DNA of 64,000 bases from Methylibium sp035762065 (GTDB taxonomy: Bacteria; Pseudomonadota; Gammaproteobacteria; Burkholderiales; Burkholderiaceae_C), in contig NZ_DASTPW010000055.1 of NCBI RefSeq assembly GCF_035762065.1, positions 1 through 64,000 on the forward strand, given 5' to 3'. This document shows, in pieces, positions 35,829 through 44,539 of this stretch. The position numbers and the translations under genes were made by a program. The notes beneath the pieces were generated by a model. The model saw nothing but the letters and a program-made list of their open reading frames with translations. It was not told where the DNA came from and did not search any database. Every line of letters begins with the position of its first letter. Positions within the stretch are counted from its first letter, which is position 1.

Positions 35829-37742
35829 TCAGATCGGGTTGTGGCCCAGTTGGCCGTCGGCGTGGAGGAAGGCGCTCTCCGCATCGAGGCTGCCGAGGCC
35901 CAGGCCCGGGGGCTTGTGGAAGCGCTTGTGGGGATCGTAGGGGAACACGTCGTGCACGTAGCCGGCCTGGATGCGGTCCTTGCGGCGCTGCCAGTACTCG
36001 GCGTCGAGCAGGTCGGCGTGGTGCTGCATGAAGACCTCGCGCACGCGGCGGTCGCCGAGCAGGAAGGGACCGAAGGTCTCGGGGAACACGTCTTTCGGGC
36101 CAACCGGGTACCAGACCTCGCCCGACATTTCCTCTTCCTCGTTGCGCGCTGGCGGCACGCGGCGGAAATGGCAGTCGGTGATGTATTCGATCTCGTCGTA
36201 GTCGTAGAAGACCACCTTGCCGTGGCGGGTGACGCCGAAGTTCTTCCACAGCATGTCGCCCGGGAAGATGTTCGCGGCGACGAGGTCCTTGATCGCGTTG
36301 CCGTACTCGATCACCGCATGCTGCAGCTGCTCGGGCGTGCATTCCTGCAGGTAGATGTTGAGCGGGATCATGCGGCGCTCGATGTACAGGTGCTTGAGGA
36401 TCAGCGTGTCGCCGTCTTCCTCGAGGATGCTGGGGCAGTAGTGGCGGATCTCCTCGATCAGCGCTTCCTCGAAGCGTGCGCGCGGGAAGGCGACGACGCT
36501 GAACTCGAGCGAATCGGCCATGCGGCCGACGCGGTCGTGCGTCTTGACCAGCTGGTACTTGCTCTTGATCAGCTCGCGCGAGGTGTCCTTCTGCGGCGGG
36601 TAGAAGTCCTTGATCACCTTGAAGACGAACGGGAAGCTCGGCAGGTCGAACACGAGCATCACCATGCCCTTGATGCCCGGCGCGATGCGGAAGCGATCCG
36701 AGCTGTGGCGCAGGTGATAGAGGAAGTCCCGGTAGAACTGGTTCTTGCCCTGCTTCTGCAGGCCCAGCGCGTTGTAGAGCTCCCAGCGCGGCTTGCGCGG
36801 CATCAGCGAGCGCAGGAACTGCACGAAGGCGCTGGGGATCTGCATGTCCACCATGAAGTAGGCGCGCGCGAAGCTGAACAGCATCAGCAGGTCGTCCTCG
36901 CCGAGCAGCACCGTGTCGATCGCCAGCTTGCCGTGCCGCGCGTGCAGCAGCGGCAGCGCGAAGCCGGTCTCGCGGAAGCCGTTGATCACCTTGCCGACGA
37001 GGTAGGCGCCCTTGTTGCGGAAGAACAGGCTGGTCAGCACCTGGATCTGGAAATTGGCGAGCAGCTTCGCGTCGCCGAAGGGGCGCTGCAGCGCGTCGAG
37101 CACCAGATCGAGGTCGCGATCGAGGTCCTCGAACTCGCAGGCGAGCTGGTAATTCAGGACGATCTCGCGCAGCGTGTCGCGCAGGTTCGCGCGCGTCGGG
37201 TAGTAGGCGCGGTAGGTCGGCTGCGACGCGGCCTCGTCGTTCTCGATGTATTCCGTGCTGACCGCCGGGCGCACGAAGATGAACTCGTTGCGGAAGTAGC
37301 TGCGGTGCAGGATCTTGGTCGTCACCGAGTTGAAGAAGGTCTCGGCGAGTTCGGGCTGGTGGTGCTCGATCAGCATGCCGATGTAGTGCAGCTTGACCTG
37401 CTGCCAGGTCTCGCGGCTGAGTTCGCCCGCTTTCCATTCCTGGTCGAGCCTCGTTGCCGCCTCGTCGACCCGCAGGTCGTAGAACTCGATGCGCTCGCGC
37501 TGCGCGCGCTGCTGGCCGTGCCAGTCGGCGGCCTCGAAGCGCTGCTTGGCCTGCGCGCTGGTCTGGCGGAACAGCCGGTAGTGGCGGTCGAAGCCTTCGA
37601 GCAAGGCCCGGGCGATGTCGAAGGCGCGCGGGTCGGTCAAGGCGAAGCTGCCGCCGGCCGCCACCGCGAGCGCGGCGCCTTCGGCGGCGAGCGTAGTGGC
37701 CGCCGCTTCGGTCGGCGAGGCGCTGACCGGCCGCGCGGCCAT
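35829..37742 (-). CDS. aceK: Isocitrate dehydrogenase kinase/phosphatase
   Basis: AceK switches isocitrate dehydrogenase off and on by phosphorylation, sending carbon through the glyoxylate bypass during growth on acetate or acyl-CoA sources. The 637-residue product is full length. It has the AceK regulatory start (ALLEGFDRHYRLFRQTSAQAKQRFE), the ATP-binding and kinase segments (FVFKVIKDFYPPQK; IKGMVMLVFDLPSFP) and FYDYDEIEYITDCHFRRVP. Its ATG overlaps the carbonic anhydrase stop as ATGA. The pairing of aceK with a carbonic anhydrase and isovaleryl-CoA dehydrogenase recurs in Burkholderiales, as I recall it. Confidence 0.97.
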   Translation of the reverse strand: MAARPVSASPTEAAATTLAAEGAALAVAAGGSFALTDPRAFDIARALLEGFDRHYRLFRQTSAQAKQRFEAADWHGQQRAQRERIEFYDLRVDEAATRLDQEWKAGELSRETWQQVKLHYIGMLIEHHQPELAETFFNSVTTKILHRSYFRNEFIFVRPAVSTEYIENDEAASQPTYRAYYPTRANLRDTLREIVLNYQLACEFEDLDRDLDLVLDALQRPFGDAKLLANFQIQVLTSLFFRNKGAYLVGKVINGFRETGFALPLLHARHGKLAIDTVLLGEDDLLMLFSFARAYFMVDMQIPSAFVQFLRSLMPRKPRWELYNALGLQKQGKNQFYRDFLYHLRHSSDRFRIAPGIKGMVMLVFDLPSFPFVFKVIKDFYPPQKDTSRELIKSKYQLVKTHDRVGRMADSLEFSVVAFPRARFEEALIEEIRHYCPSILEEDGDTLILKHLYIERRMIPLNIYLQECTPEQLQHAVIEYGNAIKDLVAANIFPGDMLWKNFGVTRHGKVVFYDYDEIEYITDCHFRRVPPARNEEEEMSGEVWYPVGPKDVFPETFGPFLLGDRRVREVFMQHHADLLDAEYWQRRKDRIQAGYVHDVFPYDPHKRFHKPPGLGLGSLDAESAFLHADGQLGHNPI

Positions 37743-38434
37743 CACAACGCCCCCGGCGTCGTCGGCGCCGATTCGCCCGGCGCGTAGCGCTGCTTGACCG
37801 CGTCGATCGCCGCGCGGTGGGCGCGGCTCACGTCGTCGGCCGACCGCACCGTCATGCGCAGGTCGTGCAGCAGGCCGTCGCGCAGCGCGTAGAACCACCC
37901 GTGGACCACCAGCTCCTGGCCGCGGGCCCAGGCGTCCTGCACGACGGTCGTCCGGCAGACGTTGGTCGCCTGCTCGACGACGTTGAGTTCGCACAGCGCA
38001 TCGAGCCGCTGGTCCTCGGGCACCGATGCCAGCCAGTTCGCGTACCAGTTGCGCACGTCCTGCACGTGCCGCAGCCAGTTGTCGACGATGCCGGCGCGCC
38101 GGTCGTGCAGCACCGCGGCGACGCCGCCGCAGCCCGAGTGCCCGACCACGATGATGTGGCGCACCTTCAGCACGTCGGTCGCGTACTGCACGACCGACAG
38201 GCAGTTCAGGTCCGAGTGCACCACCACGTTAGCGACGTTGCGGTGCACGAACAGATCGCCCGGCGCCAGATCGACCAGCTCGTTGGCCGGCACGCGGCTG
38301 TCGGCGCAACCGATCCACATGTACTGCGGCGTCTGCTGCGTGAGCAGGCGCGTGAAGAAGCCGGCGTCGCGCCGGACCTGGCGATCGGCCCAGGCGCGGT
38401 TGTTGGCGAGGAGCTCGTCGAGGGCGGTGGTCAT
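37742..38434 (-). CDS. can: Beta-class carbonic anhydrase
   Basis: The zinc enzyme interconverts CO2 and bicarbonate in the cytoplasm. The 230-residue product shows the beta-class ligands Cys43 (in IGCADSR, with Asp45-Arg47), His99 and Cys102 (in GHSGCGG). It supplies bicarbonate, which fits a cell that runs biotin-dependent carboxylases encoded nearby. It overlaps aceK by four bases and is probably co-transcribed with it. Confidence 0.96.
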   Translation of the reverse strand: MTTALDELLANNRAWADRQVRRDAGFFTRLLTQQTPQYMWIGCADSRVPANELVDLAPGDLFVHRNVANVVVHSDLNCLSVVQYATDVLKVRHIIVVGHSGCGGVAAVLHDRRAGIVDNWLRHVQDVRNWYANWLASVPEDQRLDALCELNVVEQATNVCRTTVVQDAWARGQELVVHGWFYALRDGLLHDLRMTVRSADDVSRAHRAAIDAVKQRYAPGESAPTTPGAL

Positions 38435-38565
38435 GGGCCCGAGTCTAGGAGTCGTCGACCGCCGAACCGGCTGCAGGCCTCACATCGTCCGGCTGTGACC
38501 CGCGCCGGCACGGGCCTTCGCCGCCGGTGCGCCGCGAGGCGGCTTGCCGTCGGTCGCCCCGGCCA

Positions 38566-39744
38566 CTACATGGTCTCGGCGAACAGCTCGCGGCCGATCA
38601 GCATCCTGCGGATCTCGCTGGTGCCCGCGCCGATCTCGTAGAGCTTCGCGTCGCGCCAGAGCCGCCCCAGCGGGTACTCGCTGATGTAGCCGTTGCCGCC
38701 GAAGACCTGGATGCCCTCGCCGGCCATCCACGTCGCGCGCTCGGCGCACCAGAGGATGACGCTCGCGCAGTCCTTGCGCACCTGCCGGACGTGTTCCGCG
38801 CCGAGCTTGTCGAGGTTCTTGCCGACCGTGTAGCAGAAGGCGCGCGCCGCCTGCAGCACGGTGTACATGTCCGCGACCTTGCCCTGGATCAGCTGGAACT
38901 CGCCGATGCTCCGGCCGAACTGCTTGCGGTCGTGCGTGTAGGGCACGACGTTGTCCAGCACCGCGGCCATGATCCCGATCGGCCCGGCCGCGAGCACCGC
39001 GCGCTCGTAGTCGAGCCCGCTCATCAGCACCTTCGCGCCGCCGTTGAGCGAGCCGAGCACGTTCTCGGCCGGCACCTCGACGTTGGAGAACACCATCTCG
39101 CCGGTGTGCGAGCCGCGCATGCCGAGCTTGTCGAGCTTCTGCGCGGTGCTGAAGCCCGGCATGCCCTTCTCCACGATGAAGGCGGTGACGCCCCGCGCGC
39201 CGAGCTCGGGCTCGGTCTTCGCGTAGACCACCATCGTGTCGGCGTCGGGGCCGTTGGTGATCCACATCTTCGTGCCGTTGAGCACGTAGACGCCGCCACG
39301 CTCCTCGGCCTTCAGCTTCATCGAGATGACGTCGGAGCCCGCGCCCGGCTCGCTCATCGCCAGCGCGCCGACGTGTTCGCCGCTCACGAGCTTCGGCAGG
39401 TACTTCCGCTTCTGCGCCTCGCTGCCGTTGCGCTTGATCTGGTTGACGCAGAGGTTCGAATGCGCGCCGTAGCTCAGGCCGACCGAGGCGCTCGCGCGGC
39501 TGATCTCCTCCATCGCGACCATGTGCGCGAGGTAGCCCATGCCGGCGCCGCCGTAGTCGTCGCCGACGGTGATGCCGAGCACGCCGAGCTCGCCCATCTT
39601 TCGCCACAGGTCCATCGGGAACCGGTCGCTTCGATCGATCTCGGCGGCGCGCGGCGCGATCTCGCTTTCGGCGAAGCCGCGCACCGCGTCGCGCAGCGCG
39701 TCGACGTCCTCGCCGAGCATGAAGTCGAGGCCGGGAAGGTCCAT
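38566..39744 (-). CDS. liuA: Isovaleryl-CoA dehydrogenase
   Basis: This FAD enzyme makes 3-methylcrotonyl-CoA from isovaleryl-CoA, the step before the methylcrotonyl-CoA carboxylase encoded at 17-23 kb. The 392-residue product has strong IVD features: LGITVGDDYGGAGMGYLAHMVAMEEISRASASVGLSYGAHSNLCVNQI, AMSEPGAGSDVISM and IQVFGGNGYISEYPLGRLWRDAKLYEIGAGTSEIRRMLIGREL. The ATG at 39744 has a GGAGA ribosome-binding site. A GTG at 39765, overlapping the regulator's stop, is the alternative. It is separated from the rest of the liu genes by about 15 kb. Confidence 0.95.
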   Translation of the reverse strand: MDLPGLDFMLGEDVDALRDAVRGFAESEIAPRAAEIDRSDRFPMDLWRKMGELGVLGITVGDDYGGAGMGYLAHMVAMEEISRASASVGLSYGAHSNLCVNQIKRNGSEAQKRKYLPKLVSGEHVGALAMSEPGAGSDVISMKLKAEERGGVYVLNGTKMWITNGPDADTMVVYAKTEPELGARGVTAFIVEKGMPGFSTAQKLDKLGMRGSHTGEMVFSNVEVPAENVLGSLNGGAKVLMSGLDYERAVLAAGPIGIMAAVLDNVVPYTHDRKQFGRSIGEFQLIQGKVADMYTVLQAARAFCYTVGKNLDKLGAEHVRQVRKDCASVILWCAERATWMAGEGIQVFGGNGYISEYPLGRLWRDAKLYEIGAGTSEIRRMLIGRELFAETM

Positions 39745-39761
39745 GGCAGTCTCCGGGTTCG

Positions 39762-40235
39762 TCACGCCGCTTTCGCGACGCGGTTCGCGGGCTTGGGCCG
39801 CGGCTTGTCCTTCGGTGCGCCCTTCGCCTGGCCCAGGGCCAGCAGCCGCCTCGCTTCCTTCTCGTGCGCGCGCACCTCGTCGAGCGTCGCCTGCAGGTCG
39901 GCCATCTGCTGCTCGACCTGGCCGCGGTGCTCGACCAGCACCGCGAGGAAGCGGCGCAGCTGCGCGGCCGAATCGCGCGGCGATTCGTACATGTCCACGA
40001 GATCCTTGATCTCGGCGAGGCTCAGGCCGAGCCGCTTGCCGCGCAGGGTCAGCTTGAGCCGGGTGCGGTCGCGCGCGGTGTAGACGCGCTGGCGGCCGCC
40101 GGCGCCGCCGCGCTGCGGCGCGAGCAGGCCGCAGTCCCCGTAGAAGCGGATCGCGCGGGTCGTCAGGTCGAACTCGCGCGCGAGCTCGCCGATGCTGTAG
40201 CGATGGGACGCATGCGGGACATCGGCGCTGGCCAT
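39762..40235 (-). CDS. liuR: MerR-family regulator, LiuR-like
   Basis: The 157-residue regulator has an N-terminal MerR helix-turn-helix (YSIGELAREFDLTTRAIRFYGDCGLLAPQR), the second helical element RTRLKLTLRGKRLGLSLAEIKDLVDMY, and a dimerising coiled coil to about residue 130. MerR regulators next to isovaleryl-CoA dehydrogenase are known as LiuR and control leucine-degradation genes. It overlaps or abuts the liuA start and is transcribed away from a metallo-hydrolase gene. A candidate LiuR palindrome lies at 40267-40282, 32 bases upstream of its ATG, so it may regulate itself and the divergent gene. Confidence 0.92.
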   Translation of the reverse strand: MASADVPHASHRYSIGELAREFDLTTRAIRFYGDCGLLAPQRGGAGGRQRVYTARDRTRLKLTLRGKRLGLSLAEIKDLVDMYESPRDSAAQLRRFLAVLVEHRGQVEQQMADLQATLDEVRAHEKEARRLLALGQAKGAPKDKPRPKPANRVAKAA

Positions 40236-40266
40236 GCTGCCTAGAATCGATCGGGATCGATTGACG

Positions 40267-40282
40267 TTGACGTTAACGGCAA
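40267..40282. promoter_or_regulatory. Candidate LiuR operator
   Basis: TTGACGTTAACGGCAA is a 16-bp palindrome with one mismatched pair (perfect form TTGACGTTAACGTCAA). A direct partial copy, TTGACGT, sits just before it at 40261. It lies in the divergent gap between liuR and the metallo-hydrolase. LiuR sites described for proteobacteria have, as I recall, this TTGACGTTAACGTCAA-like form; the assignment here is by motif and position only. Confidence 0.6.
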
Positions 40283-40341
40283 GTCTAGCGGCCGACCTCG
40301 CGGCCCATCCCGCGCACTGCGCGCGCCGCCTCCTCCCCACC

Positions 40342-41520
40342 ATGAACCCACTCGAACAGCAGCTCGCCTATCCCCACGGCCAGGCGGTGCCGGCGCCGGG
40401 CCGTGCGGTCGAGGTCGCGCCCGGCGTGAGGTGGCTGCGCATGGGGCTGCCGTTCGCGCTCGACCACATCAACCTCTGGTTGCTGCGCGATCGGCAGGGC
40501 GGCATCGACGGCTGGACGATCGTCGATTGCGGCATCGCCGACGCGAGCACGCGCGCCGCCTGGGAGCAGGTGTTCGAGCAGGAGCTCGAGGGCTTGCCGG
40601 TGCTGCGCGTGATCGTCACGCACATGCACCCCGACCACATCGGGCTCGCGCAATGGCTCACCGAACGCTGGCCGCAGGGCGGCGTGCCCTGCCGGCTTTG
40701 GATCAGCGCGACCGACTGGAACGCCGCGCGCATGGCGGTGCAGTCGACCACCGGCTTCGGCGGCGCGGCGGCCGCCACGCACTTCGGCACGCACGGCGTG
40801 CGCGACGCCGCGACGCTCGACAAGGTGCGCAGGCGCTCGAACTACTTCGCCTCGATGGTGCCGGCGGTGCCGCCGAGCCACCGCCGGCTCATGGACGGCA
40901 TGGTCTTCGACATCGGCGGGCGCGCGTGGCGCTGCATCGCCGGTTTCGGTCATGCGCCGGAGCACATCTCGCTGTATTGCGAAGACCTCGGCACGCTCGG
41001 CGCCGGGGCGCTGCCCGCGTCGCGCGCCGCGATCGAGCGCCAGGCGATGCTCGGCGCCCCCGCCGACGGCCGCGGCACCGACGTGCCCGCCGGCCGCGCG
41101 GTGCTGATCTCCGGCGACATGCTGCTGCCCAAGATCACGACCAACGTCAGCGTGATCGACCTCGAGCCCGAGGCCGACCCGCTGCGGCTCTACCTCGACA
41201 GCATCGAGCGCCTGCGCGCGCTGGCGCCCGACACGCTGGTGCTGCCCTCGCACGGCCGGCCCTTCGTCGGCGTGCCGACGCGCATCGCGCAGATCCGCGC
41301 GCACCACGACGAGCGGCTCGCCGAGGTGATGGAAGCCTGCGGCCGCGCGCCCTGCTCGGCCTTCGAGTTGCTGCCGGTGCTGTTCAAGCGTTCGCTCGAT
41401 CTGCATCAGACCACCTTCGCGCTCGGCGAGGCGATCGCGCACCTGCACGCGCTGTGGTTCGCCGGCAGGCTGGTGCGCACGCAGGACGCCGAGGGCGTCT
41501 ATCGCTTCGCGCCCGCCTGA
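40342..41520 (+). CDS. Metallo-beta-lactamase-fold hydrolase
   Basis: The 392-residue product has the zinc motif VTHMHPDHIG early, HAPEHISLY and the downstream SGDMLLPKITTN and LPSHGRPF, typical of the glyoxalase II-like branch of the MBL superfamily. The C-terminal extra domain resembles a winged helix seen in some MBL hydrolases. The longer upstream frame was rejected because it covers the regulatory region. It is divergent from liuR and next to the candidate LiuR site, so it may be a CoA-thioester or related hydrolase of the leucine pathway. The substrate is unknown. Confidence 0.9.
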   Translation: MNPLEQQLAYPHGQAVPAPGRAVEVAPGVRWLRMGLPFALDHINLWLLRDRQGGIDGWTIVDCGIADASTRAAWEQVFEQELEGLPVLRVIVTHMHPDHIGLAQWLTERWPQGGVPCRLWISATDWNAARMAVQSTTGFGGAAAATHFGTHGVRDAATLDKVRRRSNYFASMVPAVPPSHRRLMDGMVFDIGGRAWRCIAGFGHAPEHISLYCEDLGTLGAGALPASRAAIERQAMLGAPADGRGTDVPAGRAVLISGDMLLPKITTNVSVIDLEPEADPLRLYLDSIERLRALAPDTLVLPSHGRPFVGVPTRIAQIRAHHDERLAEVMEACGRAPCSAFELLPVLFKRSLDLHQTTFALGEAIAHLHALWFAGRLVRTQDAEGVYRFAPA

Positions 41521-41530
41521 GGCGCGCGCC

Positions 41531-42817
41531 TCACCGATTCCCGCCCGCCTGAGCCTCGCGGCGCTGATCGGCGAGGAAGTCGCGGTCGATCTGCAGCGTG
41601 AGTTCGTCGATGTCGCGCGGCGTCACTCCAGCGGCGGCGAAGTGGTCCTTCCAGCCTGCAACCACCTCCGCCACGCTTGCCGCGTTCGCACGCGCACGCT
41701 CTTCGGTCAGTCCGAAGGCGCGATGCTCGGAAATAGCGTTCTCCAAGGTGGCGTCCGCTCCGTTGCGACCGACGCGCATCTGCTGATAGCCGAGCGCTTG
41801 GCCCGCAGGCAGCACGTCGAAGATCGGAGAGAGCCGATAGTGCTGCCGCTCATCGACGAGCAACACGTGGTTCTTCTCGTGATCGTCGGTGTTGTCGATC
41901 AGGATGTTGAACAGCATCCGGCGAAACAGCTCGGCCCCCAGCTTCTGGATATCGTCGGCGTGAGCGCGTCGGCGCAGCAGGAGGGCCAGTTCGGGGTAGC
42001 CGTATTCCTGGCCGGCCGCCCGCAAGGCGACGTGGGCCGAGAGGGCGTGCCGGCGCCGCCTCGCCTCTCCGGCGCCGGGCCCGCGATCGAAACGCCGGAT
42101 GGCCATCGCGTGGCCCGTGCCGGCAGGTCCGAGCGGTATCGCCCAGCTCATGCTGGCTTGGATGCCCGCTTGCGCCGCGAGCGTCATCGTCGCGTGCTCG
42201 ACCAGCGGTGTGTCGATCAGGTCGCCCGCTTCGGCGAACTTCACGAGCCGTTGATCGCCGTCGATCGTGATCAGCGCCTTCGGCCGCGCGCCACCGAGCG
42301 AGGTGCCCGGCATCACCAGCCGGCGCAGCGGCTCGGCAACCGGCTCGCCGGCCTCGAGCTTGTGCACCAGCTCGTGCATCGCGGCCAAGTCGGCGAGCTG
42401 CGGCGTCGGGCCGTGACGGCGCGGCAGGTACTCGCTGGCCGACAGCGAGACGCCGAGCGCGCCGAAGCGCTCATCGCCGGCGAAATACAGGAAGTCGAGC
42501 GTCGAAAGCCGCGGCGGGCGGTCGAGCAGCCGGATCACCCGCTCGCCCCAGCGGTCGGGCCGGGCGTCGTCGACGGCGCCGGCCGCGGCGTCGGCCTCCG
42601 TCGGCAGGAATTCGCCGCGCTGCAGCGGCAGGTCCTCGCTCAGCGCGAGCCCGTCGGCCAGCCAGGCTTCGGCATATTCGAGCGACACGCCCGGCGGCTG
42701 CCCGGCACCGCGGCGCTTGAGCCGCAGCGTGCCGACCCATCGCGGCGACTGCGGATCAGCGAGCCACCACAGATGCAGCAGTTCGCCGATCGCCGGCTGC
42801 GAAGCGCGCGTGCCCAT
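41531..42817 (-). CDS. hipA: HipA-like serine/threonine kinase toxin
   Basis: HipA-family kinases phosphorylate targets such as glutamyl-tRNA synthetase and slow growth. The 428-residue product has the HipA features: a P-loop-like GTSLGGARPKALI, a catalytic segment NILIDNTDDHEKNHVLL and the metal-binding LSPIFDVLP. The start at 42817 follows a GGGGTG site; a GTG two codons upstream (42823) overlaps the antitoxin-like gene's stop and is an alternative. It is coupled to the XRE-family gene. The sequence differs from E. coli HipA, so the target is unknown. Confidence 0.88.
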   Translation of the reverse strand: MGTRASQPAIGELLHLWWLADPQSPRWVGTLRLKRRGAGQPPGVSLEYAEAWLADGLALSEDLPLQRGEFLPTEADAAAGAVDDARPDRWGERVIRLLDRPPRLSTLDFLYFAGDERFGALGVSLSASEYLPRRHGPTPQLADLAAMHELVHKLEAGEPVAEPLRRLVMPGTSLGGARPKALITIDGDQRLVKFAEAGDLIDTPLVEHATMTLAAQAGIQASMSWAIPLGPAGTGHAMAIRRFDRGPGAGEARRRRHALSAHVALRAAGQEYGYPELALLLRRRAHADDIQKLGAELFRRMLFNILIDNTDDHEKNHVLLVDERQHYRLSPIFDVLPAGQALGYQQMRVGRNGADATLENAISEHRAFGLTEERARANAASVAEVVAGWKDHFAAAGVTPRDIDELTLQIDRDFLADQRREAQAGGNR

Positions 42818-42819
42818 CG

Positions 42820-43149
42820 TCACCCCGCCGCGCGCCGCGCAAGCCGATTGCGCGCGACGCGCAGGTCGAGTTCCAGAGCACCGCGGTCGAGCGCTGGATC
42901 GGCCAGCGCCGGCAGCGCGTCGCTGCGCCCTACCAGCCACAGCGCCGCCGCATACACGCCCATGCCGACACCGGGATCGCCGGCTTCGAGCCGCTGCACC
43001 GTGCGCACTGAGACCCCCAGGCGTTGGGCCCAGGCGCGCAGCGATTCCTTGCGTCGCACGCGGCCGAGTGCAAGGTTGGCGCCGAGCTGCCGCAAGGCGG
43101 CCAGGGCTTGCGCAGGCAACCAGTCGTGATGGGCAGAAGACTTCGGCAT
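42820..43149 (-). CDS. hipB: XRE-family regulator, HipB-like antitoxin
   Basis: The 109-residue protein has a helix-turn-helix (AWAQRLGVSVRTVQRLEAGDPGVGMGVYAAALWLVG) typical of XRE/HipB regulators, and precedes a HipA-like kinase with a stop-start overlap. In such pairs this protein neutralises the toxin and represses the operon. The ATG at 43149 was chosen over a TTG three codons upstream. An inverted repeat upstream may be its operator. Confidence 0.85.
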   Translation of the reverse strand: MPKSSAHHDWLPAQALAALRQLGANLALGRVRRKESLRAWAQRLGVSVRTVQRLEAGDPGVGMGVYAAALWLVGRSDALPALADPALDRGALELDLRVARNRLARRAAG

Positions 43150-43158
43150 GCCATTCAA

Positions 43159-43468
43159 TGCTACAAAACAGGCGGAATGTAGCTTTTAAAGACGTATCTG
43201 CCAAGCCGATTTGAAGCGTCCGCATCCGCATGCGCTCAGCGCACCTCTTCGGCGCGGCCAGGCCCGAGGCCTTGCCGACCAGGCGCGACAGCCGCCGCCG
43301 CATCGCGTCGGCTTTGTCGCCAGACGTAGCCGGCCCGGCCGGCGCGAACTGCGGCATCCGCACGCCGGCCGCGGCCAAGTCGGCGCCGCGACGCCGCCGT
43401 GGCGCCCGCATCCGCGGGTGGCGTGCGGTTTGCAAGGTCGCGCTCGACCGCGACGCCCAGCCTCCTCG
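43159..43468. other. Gap between hipB and the lipoprotein gene
   Basis: This divergent gap of 310 bases holds the inverted repeat near hipB, and beyond 43200 only GC-rich sequence. Several open frames cross it, but they are extensions of neighbouring frames in high-GC DNA with no recognisable protein features. I see no gene here. Confidence 0.6.
43160..43183. promoter_or_regulatory. Inverted repeat upstream of hipB, candidate operator
   Basis: GCTACA (43160-43165) and TGTAGC (43178-43183) form perfect six-base arms with a 12-base spacer, 11 bases upstream of the hipB ATG. The surroundings are locally AT-rich, unlike the rest of the window, which fits a promoter/operator for the HipBA-like pair. 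Confidence 0.55.
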
Positions 43469-43978
43469 ATGCACGACCACCCGAACGCCTGCCGCCTCGC
43501 ACGACGCCGCGGCCCTGCCTGCCGCGCCGGCGTCCTGGCCCTGATCGCCGCCTGCGCCGGCCTCGGCGGCTGCGGGACGGTCGCGCTGACCGCGCTGGGC
43601 ATCGGCGCGTCGGCCGGCGTCAACCACACCGCCAACGGCAGCAGCAGCCGCACCTTCACCGCCAGCGCGCCGCAGGTGCGCACCGCGTCGCTGGTCGCGT
43701 TGCAGCGCATGAGCATCGCCGTCGAAAGCATCGAGCAGCGCGACGGCACCGAGGTGATCAAGGCGAAGTCGGCCGACCGGAAGATCGAGATCGAGCTCGA
43801 GGCGATGAACAAGTCGACGACGCAAATGCGCGCGACCGCGAAGCACAACCTCTTCGTGCACGACGCGGCCACGGCGAAGGAGATCGTCGAGCAGACCCAG
43901 CAGGCGCTGCAGACGCGCCTGGGCGGCCGCGGCGGCAACCCGGCGCCCGAACTGGTGCGGGCCTCGAGCCGGCTCTGA
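43469..43978 (+). CDS. DUF3568-like lipoprotein
   Basis: The 169-residue product starts with a basic stretch and a hydrophobic segment ending in a lipobox (GLGGC, near residue 35), so it is probably an outer- or inner-membrane lipoprotein. The mature part has TFTASAPQVRTASLVALQRMSIAVES and the IKAKSADRKIEIELE pattern of small DUF3568-type periplasmic proteins. Function is unknown. The ATG at 43469 gives a sensible signal sequence; the longer frame upstream does not. Confidence 0.75.
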   Translation: MHDHPNACRLARRRGPACRAGVLALIAACAGLGGCGTVALTALGIGASAGVNHTANGSSSRTFTASAPQVRTASLVALQRMSIAVESIEQRDGTEVIKAKSADRKIEIELEAMNKSTTQMRATAKHNLFVHDAATAKEIVEQTQQALQTRLGGRGGNPAPELVRASSRL

Positions 43979-43993
43979 GCCCGGCCCGGTGGT

Positions 43994-44242
43994 TCAGCCG
44001 CCCAGGCTCTCGCGCAGCCGGATGGCCTGGTGGCCCACGTCGAGCGCGTGGCGCACCGCGAGCGCCGCGGCCTCGAAGCGGTGGCCGCCCGAGACGCGCT
44101 CGCTGCTGAAGATCACCTCGGCCGCGTCGTCGTCGCGGCCGATGCGGTGGACCTCGACCGCGGCGGTGTAGCCGCCTTCCGGCGCGTCCAGCGCCCCGGC
44201 GTAGATGCGGAAGTCGCCGACCTGTCGTTGCTGAACGTCCAT
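43994..44242 (-). CDS. Small conserved hypothetical protein
   Basis: The 82-residue acidic product (MDVQQRQVGDFRIYAGALDAPEGGY at the start) is predicted soluble. A GGAGG ribosome-binding site precedes the ATG at 44242, which decides the start; the longer frame was rejected. I cannot assign a family. It converges with the lipoprotein gene, leaving a gap of 15 bases. Confidence 0.65.
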   Translation of the reverse strand: MDVQQRQVGDFRIYAGALDAPEGGYTAAVEVHRIGRDDDAAEVIFSSERVSGGHRFEAAALAVRHALDVGHQAIRLRESLGG

Positions 44243-44475
44243 CCAACGCCTCCGATCGACATCGCCTCCGGCCCAGGCCGTCCAGCCGCTGCGCCGCAGC
44301 GCGCCCTGCGCGGCGGCGGGGGACGAGGAGCGGGTCACGAAGGCGGCGGCTTGCATGCACGGAGTCTGCAAAGCGCTGCTCCGGCGGGCATCCCCCGGTC
44401 ACGGGAGGGCGGGCTCCGCGCGACGAGCCGGCACCGTGCCGGCGGGAAAAAGTCGCATCGCGTGAGCCGCATGCT

Positions 44476-44492
44476 TTTAGTTGACAACTAAA
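44476..44492. promoter_or_regulatory. Candidate MarR operator over a -35 box
   Basis: TTTAGTTGACAACTAAA is a perfect 17-bp palindrome (eight-base arms, one central base) 48 bases upstream of the monooxygenase/reductase ATG. It contains TTGACA (44481-44486), a consensus -35 box; CAAACT at 44504-44509 is a weak -10 at 17-base spacing. A MarR-family regulator is encoded in the operon, so repression by occlusion of the promoter is likely. Confidence 0.7.
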
Positions 44493-44539
44493 CGATCAAC
44501 CTCCAAACTGGCTTCGTTGCCAGTGTCTTTGGAGCGCCC

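Noticed and set aside
43211..43468. Longer lipoprotein start at 43211
   Set aside because: The added residues would bury the signal sequence and lipobox far from the N-terminus.
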